From positions 170,717 through 234,716 of the forward strand of contig NZ_CALART010000111.1 of assembly GCF_937888285.1 (NCBI RefSeq): a DNA stretch of 64,000 nt, read 5' to 3'. Both the position numbers and the translations under genes were made by a program. Below, one piece after another: positions 26,376 to 33,880 of the stretch. The notes beneath the pieces were generated by a model that was not told where the DNA came from, made no database searches, and was given only the letters and a program-made list of their open reading frames with translations. How positions within the stretch are numbered: position 1 is the first letter of the stretch; each line of letters begins with the position of its first letter. This DNA comes from an uncultured Aquimonas sp. (GTDB lineage: Bacteria > Pseudomonadota > Gammaproteobacteria > Xanthomonadales > Xanthomonadaceae).

Positions 26376-26696
26376 TCAGCGCGGTTTGCCCGGCATCGGG
26401 AAGGGGGTGATGACGCGCTCGCCGGTGGCCGAGTCGCGAATGCTCAGCTGGCCGCGGCGCTCGACTTCCTCGACGCGGACGATGGACTGCATGGGGAGGT
26501 GCAGGACGCGGGTGTCGCCGAACTCGCTGCGCAGACGCTCCTCGGTCGGATCGACCACCAGCGAGTCGTGGGCATCGAAGACCAGTTCGGCGACTTCGGT
26601 GAAGCCCCACAGGGCGCTGCTGCTGACGCGGCGCGCGTACAGCTCGTAGATCTTGCCGGCATTGAGGAAGGTGATCTTGTACAGACGGCTGCTCAT
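26376..26696 (-). CDS. DUF1820 family protein
   Basis: 106 residues, full length for DUF1820. Conserved features are YKITFLNAGKIYELYAR, LWGFTEVAELVF, VVDPTEERLRSEF and HLPMQSIVRVEEV. The function of the family is unknown. The gene is upstream of and probably cotranscribed with the NYN nuclease. Confidence 0.88.
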   Translation of the reverse strand: MSSRLYKITFLNAGKIYELYARRVSSSALWGFTEVAELVFDAHDSLVVDPTEERLRSEFGDTRVLHLPMQSIVRVEEVERRGQLSIRDSATGERVITPFPMPGKPR

Positions 26697-26789
26697 GCGG
26701 CGGAGCCCGGGCTCGGGATCGGGGACATTGGGGCGAACGCGCGAGTATAGGCGGGCCGGGCCCTTATCAACAAAAGCCGGGAGGCATGC

Positions 26790-27479
26790 TCAGTTGCGCC
26801 GCAGCTTGCGCTCCACGCCCCGCCGCATGAACAAAGCAAGCACCATGCCGAGCGCGAAGCCGGACAGGTGTGCCCACCAGGCGACCGCACCGAAGGTCGG
26901 GCCGACGTAGGCGAACATCAGCTGCAGCAGCGCCCAGATGCCGATCAGCACCGAAGCGGGGGTGCGCACGAACTCGAGGAACACGCCCAGCGGCAGCACG
27001 ATCGCGAGCTCCGCGCGCGGGAAAAGCACGAGGAAGGCGCCGATCAGCCCGGACACCGCGCCGCTGGAGCCGATGATCACCGCCGCGGTGCCGTCGAGCG
27101 ACCAGGCCGCGCTCAGGTTGGCCGCCACCCCGCAGAGGAAGAACACCAGCAGGAAGCGCAGCGGCCCGAGGCTGCGTTCTGCCGGCAGGCCGAAGATCAG
27201 CAGGAACAGCAGGTTGCCCAGCAGATGCAGCCAGTTGGCGTGCAGGAACAGGGCGCTGACCAGGCTGAAGGCGCGGCCGTCGAGCAGGGCCGAGGTCAGT
27301 GCCGAGGGCGAAAACAGCGAGGCCGGTACGGTGCCCCAGCGCAGCAGCAGGCTGGCGCGCGCGTCGGGCTCCAGGGTGGCCAGCCAGACGAAGCCGGCCA
27401 TGCTCAGCGCCACCAGCACCGGCGTCACCCAACGCAGGCGAGGGCGCCGGCGCCCCGGCACGCTGACGAACACGTTCAT
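26790..27479 (-). CDS. Rhomboid-family intramembrane serine protease
   Basis: 229 residues with six or seven membrane helices. The catalytic Ser is in GSSGAVSG and the His in WWAHLSGFALG; the HANWLHLLGN motif precedes the nucleophile. The protein should cleave membrane helices of substrate proteins. It starts 10 bases after the stop of gspB, on the same strand, so it is likely cotranscribed with the secretion accessory genes. It does not look like the shorter rhombosortase type. Confidence 0.88.
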   Translation of the reverse strand: MNVFVSVPGRRRPRLRWVTPVLVALSMAGFVWLATLEPDARASLLLRWGTVPASLFSPSALTSALLDGRAFSLVSALFLHANWLHLLGNLLFLLIFGLPAERSLGPLRFLLVFFLCGVAANLSAAWSLDGTAAVIIGSSGAVSGLIGAFLVLFPRAELAIVLPLGVFLEFVRTPASVLIGIWALLQLMFAYVGPTFGAVAWWAHLSGFALGMVLALFMRRGVERKLRRN

Positions 27480-27489
27480 GCCGTCGGCC

Positions 27490-28341
27490 TCACGGCCGCG
27501 GCAGCCGGTAGCGGCGGCCGTCCAGTTCGAGCACGCTGCCGTCGCGACGGATCTCGGCCAGCCGCAGGCGCGCGTCGACGGCGTCGCCTTCGCGCAGGCG
27601 ACGGCCGTCGATGATCACCACCCGTCCGGCCGGGTCCTCCGTATACACATGCATGCTGACCTTGAGAGGCGGCAGCTGCCCGCGCGCTTCGTGGCCGATG
27701 CTGGACAGTTCGGGCAGGTGCTCGGCTGCAGGCGGGGCGGGCGCAGCGGGGGCGACAGGCGGAGGGGTGGATGCACTCGAGGATGCGTAATCGACTGCGC
27801 TTGCTGTTGCCGTCGAGGGTGCTGCGGTAGGCGCCTCGGCGGGCTGTGCCGATGGCGCCGGTGCCTGCGGCGGCGTCGGCGTTGGCGCGACCGGCGCGTC
27901 GGCGGCAGGCACGCTCACCGGCAGCTGCGGCCGCGATTCGCGCTCGACCGAGGCGAACGCCGGATCGCTGGGCAGGCGTGTGGCCGGAGCCTCGATGACT
28001 GGCCCTGCGTCCGCGGATGGCGTGGCCTGCGCCTGCACGGCCGTCGACGGGAGCGGTGCCGAGGAGTGCACATCGGCGGTCGCCGGCGGCGCCGCGCTGC
28101 CGGCCTCCGGCCCCGGCTGCGGCGCGGAGGCCTGCCCGGGCGCCGGCATCGCGGTCTGGCTGCGCTGCCCGTACCAGTAGGCGGTGCCGCCGATGGCGAG
28201 CATCAGCACGGCCACGAGGGCCCACAGACCCACCGGCGCGCGCCGCCGTCGCGTCCGCGGCTGTGCGTCCATCAGGCCGGGCGCATGGCCGAGTCGGCGC
28301 TCGGCTTCCGATTTCTTGAGGGCTTCCAGGATCAGCGACAT
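27490..28341 (-). CDS. gspB: Type II secretion accessory protein GspB/ExeB
   Basis: 283 residues. The N-terminus MSLILEALKKSEAERRLG is characteristic of GspB/ExeB. A single membrane helix (about 38-58) is followed by a Pro/Ala-rich linker (about 65-200) and a C-terminal domain (VSMHVYTEDPAGRVVIIDG) of the GspB C-terminal type. With ExeA it helps place the secretin in the outer membrane by interacting with peptidoglycan. It lies 10 bases after exeA. Confidence 0.9.
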   Translation of the reverse strand: MSLILEALKKSEAERRLGHAPGLMDAQPRTRRRRAPVGLWALVAVLMLAIGGTAYWYGQRSQTAMPAPGQASAPQPGPEAGSAAPPATADVHSSAPLPSTAVQAQATPSADAGPVIEAPATRLPSDPAFASVERESRPQLPVSVPAADAPVAPTPTPPQAPAPSAQPAEAPTAAPSTATASAVDYASSSASTPPPVAPAAPAPPAAEHLPELSSIGHEARGQLPPLKVSMHVYTEDPAGRVVIIDGRRLREGDAVDARLRLAEIRRDGSVLELDGRRYRLPRP

Positions 28342-28351
28342 GGGCGGCCCT

Positions 28352-29968
28352 TCAGCGCAGACGGCGCAGGCGCGGCCCGCCCGGCAGATGGGTGGTGGCG
28401 GCCAGCAGAGTTTCAGGGCCGACGATGCCATCCGGCGCCAGGCCGTGCCGCGCCTGCAGGCGACGTACCGCATCCTCCATGGCGGCATCGAAACTTTGCG
28501 GACCCGGCGACAGTGCGGTGAGGTGGCGTGCCTCCACCAGCCGCTGCGCCAGCCAGTCGACCGCCGGGCCGACATCGCCGCGGCGCAGGTTGCCGCTGAT
28601 GAAGCCGGGCGCGCGCCAGACGACGTGGAATTCGCCCAGCCACAGGCGCTCGAACAGCGCGCGCGGCGCTTCGACCGTTTCGCCGTCGAGCAGCAGGCGC
28701 ACGCGCGCCTCGCCGCTGCCGAGCAGCACCGCCCAGGCTTCGCGATTGCCCGAGGTGAGTCGCAGCAGGACCGGGCGCCGCAGGGTTTCCAGCTTGGCGA
28801 GGTTGCCGGCGGCGCGCAGGCAGTACACGCCGGCGCCCAACTGCAGCGGACAGCGCTGGGCGGTGCGCACGTCGGCTTCGCGGGCGCGCAGGGTCCACAG
28901 CGCCAGCAGGTGGTTCCAGGCCGCGTAGCTGGTGCCGTCACTGGCCTCGATCAGTGAGCGCAGGCCGGCTTCGTCGATGCCGGGCGAGGCGGGCGCGGAC
29001 GGCTCACTGGCGGTCGCCGCGGTGGTTGTCGTGTCTTCGGTGGCGACGGTGTCTGCCGGATGCTGGCCGCGCTGATGCCACAGGCCAGCGAACACCGCGG
29101 CCACCGCGAGTATGCCGGCCGCCGACAGCAGCCAGGGGCGCGCGCGCTGTGCAGTCGAGGCCAGCGCCTCGCGGGCGGCACGCTCGACGTCCTTCTCGCC
29201 GATCTGGCCGAGCTCGCCGACGTAGCCGGCGGTGAGCGCGCGATCGGCGATCACATTGATCAGTCGCGGCACGCCGCCGGCATGCTGGTGGATGCGCCGC
29301 ACCGCCAGCCGCGAGAACGGAAAGCGCTGGCAGCCGGCGACCGCCAGCCGATGGCGCAGGTAGTCCTCGGTCTCGTCGGCCGACAGCGGCGTCAGATGGA
29401 AACGCGCGGTGATGCGCTGGGTGAGCTGGCGCAGCTCCGGCCGCGCCAGCGTCTCGCGCAGCTCCGGCTGGCCCAGCAGGATGATCTGCAGCAGCTTCTG
29501 GGTGGAGGTTTCGAGATTGGTCAGCAGGCGCACCTGCTCCAGCGCTTCGAAGCTGAGGTTCTGCGCCTCGTCGATGATCAGCACCACCCGCAGGCCGTCG
29601 CCGTAGGCGCGCAGCAGGTAGGTGTTCAACAGATCGACCAGGCCCTTCAGGCTGCCGCGCACCGGCTCGACCTCGAGCTTCAGCTCCTCGCAGATGGTTT
29701 CCACCAGCTCGACCGGCGACAGCCGCGGGTTGAGCACCAGGGCGACGCGCGTGTCGGCCGGCATCTGCTCCAGCAGCAGGCGGCACAGGGTCGTCTTGCC
29801 GGTGCCGACCTCGCCGGTGAGCTGCACGAAGCCGCCGCTGCCGCCCTGGCCGATGCCGTAGAGCAGGTGCGCGAGCGCGTCCCGATGGCGCTCCGAAAGA
29901 AACACGAAGCGCGGATCAGGGGTGATCGAGAAGGGCGGCTCGGCGAGGCCGTAGAACTGCAGGTACAT
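28352..29968 (-). CDS. gspA: ExeA/GspA-type AAA ATPase with peptidoglycan-binding C-terminus
   Basis: 538 residues. The N-terminus MYLQFYGLAEPPFSITPDP is the ExeA signature. Walker A is GEVGTGKTT and Walker B VVLIIDEAQ; a membrane helix sits near 280-300. The C-terminal periplasmic part ends in a peptidoglycan-binding-like domain (VRRLQARHGLAPDGIVGPET). ExeA and GspB form a complex that drives secretin assembly, so the genome is expected to encode a type II secretion system elsewhere. The ATG at 29968 is chosen over a TTG at 29980 because the family starts MYLxFFGL. Confidence 0.92.
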   Translation of the reverse strand: MYLQFYGLAEPPFSITPDPRFVFLSERHRDALAHLLYGIGQGGSGGFVQLTGEVGTGKTTLCRLLLEQMPADTRVALVLNPRLSPVELVETICEELKLEVEPVRGSLKGLVDLLNTYLLRAYGDGLRVVLIIDEAQNLSFEALEQVRLLTNLETSTQKLLQIILLGQPELRETLARPELRQLTQRITARFHLTPLSADETEDYLRHRLAVAGCQRFPFSRLAVRRIHQHAGGVPRLINVIADRALTAGYVGELGQIGEKDVERAAREALASTAQRARPWLLSAAGILAVAAVFAGLWHQRGQHPADTVATEDTTTTAATASEPSAPASPGIDEAGLRSLIEASDGTSYAAWNHLLALWTLRAREADVRTAQRCPLQLGAGVYCLRAAGNLAKLETLRRPVLLRLTSGNREAWAVLLGSGEARVRLLLDGETVEAPRALFERLWLGEFHVVWRAPGFISGNLRRGDVGPAVDWLAQRLVEARHLTALSPGPQSFDAAMEDAVRRLQARHGLAPDGIVGPETLLAATTHLPGGPRLRRLR

Positions 29969-30075
29969 CCTGTCGGCCAAGGGGCTGGAAGGGCTGGCGC
30001 ACTGTAGGCCGTGGCCTTGAGGTGCGTGGTTAGGTCTTCGTTAAACGTGCGGCGGGCGGAGACTTCTGGCCGGCC

Positions 30076-30696
30076 CTAGAGCGGCAGCCTCGGCTGCTGC
30101 GGCTCGATCCCGTGGCGGCCCTCCATGATCGCCTTGAACTCGGCGCGCGAGACCGACACGTAGCGCTCGTTGCCGCCGATCTCGACCTGCGGGCCCTCGG
30201 AGACTGCGCGCCCGTTCTCATCGACCCGCACCACCATGGTCGCTTTCTTGCCGCTGTGGCAGATCGTCTTGATCTCGGTGATCGAGTCCGACCAGGCCAG
30301 CAGGTACTGGCTGCCCTCGAACAGCTCGCCGCGGAAGTCGGTGCGCAGGCCATAGGCCAGCACCGGGATCTTCAGGCGGTCGACGATCTCGGTGACCTGC
30401 CAGACCTGGGCCTTGCTGAGGAACTGCGCCTCGTCGACCAGCACGCAGTGCAGCGGGCCGTGCGCGGCGATGTCGCGCTGGGTCATCGCCAGCAGGTCGT
30501 CCTCGCGATCGAAGATCACCCCCGTCGCCTGCAGGCCGATCCGCGAGGCGACGATGCCGGCGCCGTAGCGGTTGTCCAGGCGTGGCGTGAAGATGCGCGT
30601 GCGCATGCCGCGCTCGTGGTAGTTGTGCGCGCTCTGCAGCAGGGTGGTGGTCTTCCCGGCATTCATCGCCGAGTAGTAGTAGTAGAGCTTGGCCAA
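30076..30696 (-). CDS. tdk: Thymidine kinase, TTG start
   Basis: 206 residues, close to E. coli Tdk throughout. It has the P-loop SAMNAGKTTTLLQ, RMRT-like RGMRTRIFT, VLVDEAQFL and GLRTDFRGELFEGSQYLLAW. The start codon is TTG (TTGGCCAAGCTC), supported by conserved sequence from residue 2 and GGAA upstream. The zinc site is degraded: the TICxCG of the E. coli enzyme reads TICHSG and its CRKH reads SRAE. The enzyme phosphorylates thymidine for salvage. No close partner gene. Confidence 0.92.
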   Translation of the reverse strand: MAKLYYYYSAMNAGKTTTLLQSAHNYHERGMRTRIFTPRLDNRYGAGIVASRIGLQATGVIFDREDDLLAMTQRDIAAHGPLHCVLVDEAQFLSKAQVWQVTEIVDRLKIPVLAYGLRTDFRGELFEGSQYLLAWSDSITEIKTICHSGKKATMVVRVDENGRAVSEGPQVEIGGNERYVSVSRAEFKAIMEGRHGIEPQQPRLPL

Positions 30697-30783
30697 GATC
30701 GGTTCCGTGCCGGCGGAAAGCGGCGGGAGTATGCCCGAAGGTGTCGGCGGTGGGCGCAGCTCGCGGCCGACCGGGGCGCCGGA

Positions 30784-33108
30784 TCAGGGCTCGAAGCCGT
30801 TCGCGAAGATGCGGCCGGCGCGCACGTCGAGCGACCACACGCCGCGCCCGAGGGTGCCCGCATACAGGGTCCGCTGGGCGTGCACGTAGCGCAGGTCGAA
30901 CACCAGCACGTCGGGCAGCAGGGTGCCCAGCAGATCCCAGGCCGAGCTGCCGCTGTCGGCGACATAGACGCCGGAGCGCGTACCAAGGGCGACGCGCGCC
31001 GGCTGGGCCACTCCGTCGGCATTGATGAACTCGATGGTCCGGAAGTCCTGCGAGCTGATCGCCGGCAGGTTGCCGGTGATGTCGGCCCAGCTCGCGCCGC
31101 TGTCCGACGAGAAGAACACCTGGTTGTCGTCGATGGCCCAGACCCGGTTCGGATTGACGGGGTCCAGGGCGACATCGGTCACCGTGTTGGCGCCGGCTGG
31201 CAGCGCGGTGGCGGCGACGAAGCTGGCGCCGGAGCGGCGAAACACCTGGTTGCCGCGACCGACATAGGCGATGTTGAAGTTGCCGGCGGCCCCGTAGGCC
31301 ATGGCGTTGCGGTTGGCACCCGGGCCGCCCAGCGAGGTCAGCGTCGGCGAGGCCGAGTTGGCATTGGTGGACTCGTACAGCGTGTTGGTGCCGCCGACCA
31401 GCAGACGGCCGGGGTCGGCGATGTTGACTTCGACCGGAGTCACGAACTGCGGATCGGTGACGATGCCGCTGGTCGGTACCGACACGCTCGCGGACTGGAC
31501 GTTGCTGGACGAGTAGGTCGCGCGCCTGAAGCCGCCGAGGTTCTGCGAGCTGATGAAGCGCAGACCGCTGGCGCCGGAATCCTCGATCGCCACGTCACCG
31601 CCGTCACCACCATTGATCGAGACCCAGACCGGATTCACCGCGGTCTGCTGCATGTGGGTGCCGTTGTCCTGGGTGCCGATGACCAGGATGTTGGACACCC
31701 GGTCATGGTCGAGATCGTGGACTTCCATCAGCCGGAGATTGCCGGCGACCGAGACCCAGGTGCCGGCCGATGACGTTGGCGAGGAGCGCCGGTAGATGCA
31801 TCCGTCATCGACCTGCAGCAGGTTGCCGTTGGCGTCGAAGGCCATGTTGCGGCTGTCGGCGTGCGGCGTGGTGTTGCCGGCGTTGGCATCCATGATCGTG
31901 GTGAACTGCGTGCCCGCAGCGGCGGCCGCATTGCCGCGTCGGAGATTGGCGGTGAAGGGCGAGGCGGTGATGCGGTCGCCGCCGATGTAGACCAGATTCT
32001 GGTTGTTCGGGTCCACAGCGATCGAGGTATTGATGACACCCTGGCCGCCCGGATGCACCGGCGGCACGTCCATGGCCGTCCAGCTGCCGCCCTGGTTGGC
32101 CGAGCGGAACACGCCGGCGATCGCGCTGCTGTTGACGACGGCCACGAACACCGCACCGCTGGCGCCGGGCCCCACGGCCAGCCGCACGTTGTTGCTGGAG
32201 TTGCCCAGCGCAGTGATGCCGGCGCTGATGTCGGTCCAGCTGGCGCCACCGTCGTCGCTGCGCAGCACCCGTGCTGGCGAGCCCAGCACCGAAACGTAGA
32301 GGCGGCTTGGCGCGTCGCGGTTCACGGCCATGTCGCCGATGCCGCCGGCCGGAAGGCCGCCGCTGCCGGAGACGAGGCTCCAGCTGCCGCCGGTGTTCGT
32401 GCTGCGCCACAGGCCGCCGTTGCGCGAGGCGGCGAGAATCGTCGCGCCACGTGGCCAGACCGCCACGATTTTCTGTCCGAGCAGGGCAGTGGCGCCGAGA
32501 TGGGTCCAGCTGCTGCCGCCGTTGGTGGTGCGGTAGAGGCCGACTTCATCGTCGCCGCGCTGGGCGAAGTTGCTCCAGCGACCCAGCCCGGCGACCAGGG
32601 TCTGGTGGGTAGTGTCGTTGGGGTCGAAGGCCAGCGCGCCGATCGACTGCGAGGGCAGGCGGTCGGACAGCGGCGTCCAGGTCGGCGATGTGGCGAGGGC
32701 ATTGTTCGTGCGCCAGAGCCCACCGTTGACCGCGCCGATGTAGAGCACGTTGGCATTGGTCGGATGCGGGGCCAGCGCCTGGATCGCACCGCAGACCTCG
32801 TTGTTGGGCGGCACGTTGACCTGGGCGCTGCGGGTCGGCGCCGGGCCGCGATCGATCCAGGGCAGCGGTTCGATCAGCGAACCGCGGACGTCCTCGCGGT
32901 CCGGGCGTGGCGGCGGCAGGCGCGGCGCGCGGTATTCGGCCGGGTCGACCGGCTCGGCGCCACGGCGCGTGTAGCGCTGGCCCAGCAGTGCGTCGGCATC
33001 GACGAGGTCGGCGACACGCTCGCTGCGCACCGGCGCCTGGCAGCCTGCAAGCCCACAGGCGAGCGCTACGCCAACTGCCAGGCGTGCGGTTCTTGCGAAG
33101 ATCGACAT
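30784..33108 (-). CDS. Lipoprotein with sortilin/BNR-like beta-propeller repeats
   Basis: 774 residues. Signal peptide with lipobox LAGC gives an outer-membrane or surface lipoprotein. The rest is a run of propeller blades with the Asp-box-like pattern SxDxGxSW, for example RTTNGGSSWTHLG, RSDDGGASWTDIS and FSSDSGASWADITG. It resembles exo-alpha-sialidase/Vps10-type repeat proteins, but no catalytic residues are assigned. The C-terminus is GRIFANGFEP, sharing FANGFE with the S8 protease. GGGGGAG lies upstream of the ATG. It diverges from the 33302 gene. Role unknown; a cell-surface binding protein is plausible. Confidence 0.82.
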   Translation of the reverse strand: MSIFARTARLAVGVALACGLAGCQAPVRSERVADLVDADALLGQRYTRRGAEPVDPAEYRAPRLPPPRPDREDVRGSLIEPLPWIDRGPAPTRSAQVNVPPNNEVCGAIQALAPHPTNANVLYIGAVNGGLWRTNNALATSPTWTPLSDRLPSQSIGALAFDPNDTTHQTLVAGLGRWSNFAQRGDDEVGLYRTTNGGSSWTHLGATALLGQKIVAVWPRGATILAASRNGGLWRSTNTGGSWSLVSGSGGLPAGGIGDMAVNRDAPSRLYVSVLGSPARVLRSDDGGASWTDISAGITALGNSSNNVRLAVGPGASGAVFVAVVNSSAIAGVFRSANQGGSWTAMDVPPVHPGGQGVINTSIAVDPNNQNLVYIGGDRITASPFTANLRRGNAAAAAGTQFTTIMDANAGNTTPHADSRNMAFDANGNLLQVDDGCIYRRSSPTSSAGTWVSVAGNLRLMEVHDLDHDRVSNILVIGTQDNGTHMQQTAVNPVWVSINGGDGGDVAIEDSGASGLRFISSQNLGGFRRATYSSSNVQSASVSVPTSGIVTDPQFVTPVEVNIADPGRLLVGGTNTLYESTNANSASPTLTSLGGPGANRNAMAYGAAGNFNIAYVGRGNQVFRRSGASFVAATALPAGANTVTDVALDPVNPNRVWAIDDNQVFFSSDSGASWADITGNLPAISSQDFRTIEFINADGVAQPARVALGTRSGVYVADSGSSAWDLLGTLLPDVLVFDLRYVHAQRTLYAGTLGRGVWSLDVRAGRIFANGFEP

Positions 33109-33301
33109 GGCGCTCCCCCGGGCACGAGCCGCGGCAAGGATGCGCTCTTCACCACGGCTTCAACAAGCGCAGGCAGCAGCGCGGAACGCTACCCACGCCC
33201 GCGCCATTGGGCAGCCGCGAGGCCGCGCCGGTCGGCGGCTTTGCTCTGCCGATGCCTCGATTCGGGGACACTTGGACGTGGATTCCCGCCCAGCTGTCCG
33301 C

Positions 33302-33880
33302 ATGCGAATGACCGACCTCCGCCCCTGGCTGCTGCTCCTCGCCTGTCTCGCTGCTCCGGTCGAGGCAGCACGCGCCTGCGCCGATGACTCCAGGCCCCTG
33401 CTTGAGCTGCGCGTGACCAGCGACCGCGGCGAGGGCTTCGACCGCGTGCACCGCATCCGCGTGTCGGTCGACGGCTGCGTCAGCGTGCGGCGTCCGCCCT
33501 TCCATCGCGCGCCCGGCGAGTTCATCGCGCGTCTCGACGAAGCCGGACTCGCGGGGCTGCGCGCGCGTGCAGCCGATCCGGTCCTGCGGGCGATCGACCC
33601 GGTGCAGGCGCTCGACGAGGCGCGCGCAGCCATGGAGGCGCACGCGCTGGCCGAGGGCGCCCTGATGCGCACCCATGTCTCGCATCCCACTGGCTATGTC
33701 CTGCGTCTGTGGCAGGACGACGAAGTCGTGGAGATCAAGGCGGAGTCGATCTTCCAGCAGGCCGAGCTGCACCCGCGTTCGGCCGAGCTGGAGCGGCTGG
33801 CCGAAGCGATCCGCGAAGTGCTGGCGCTGGATGCCTTGCCGGAACTGACGCCGGCGGATTCGACCGGAGCTTCCCGATGA
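33302..33880 (+). CDS. Hypothetical exported protein
   Basis: 192 residues with a signal peptide (LRPWLLLLACLAAPVEA) and two cysteines shortly after it (ACADD, DGCVSV). The pattern SDRGEGFDRVHRIRVSVDG and a predicted helical C-terminus are visible, but no family is recognised. The start could be 33302 or the ATG six bases later. It overlaps the metzincin gene by four bases (ATGA), so the two are translationally coupled and may work together, for example as a chaperone or inhibitor; that is speculation. Confidence 0.65.
   Translation: MRMTDLRPWLLLLACLAAPVEAARACADDSRPLLELRVTSDRGEGFDRVHRIRVSVDGCVSVRRPPFHRAPGEFIARLDEAGLAGLRARAADPVLRAIDPVQALDEARAAMEAHALAEGALMRTHVSHPTGYVLRLWQDDEVVEIKAESIFQQAELHPRSAELERLAEAIREVLALDALPELTPADSTGASR

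Noticed and set aside
27490..28941. Long minus-strand frame running through exeA and gspB
   Set aside because: Its N-terminal part is an out-of-frame shadow of exeA; only the portion from 28341 onward matches GspB.
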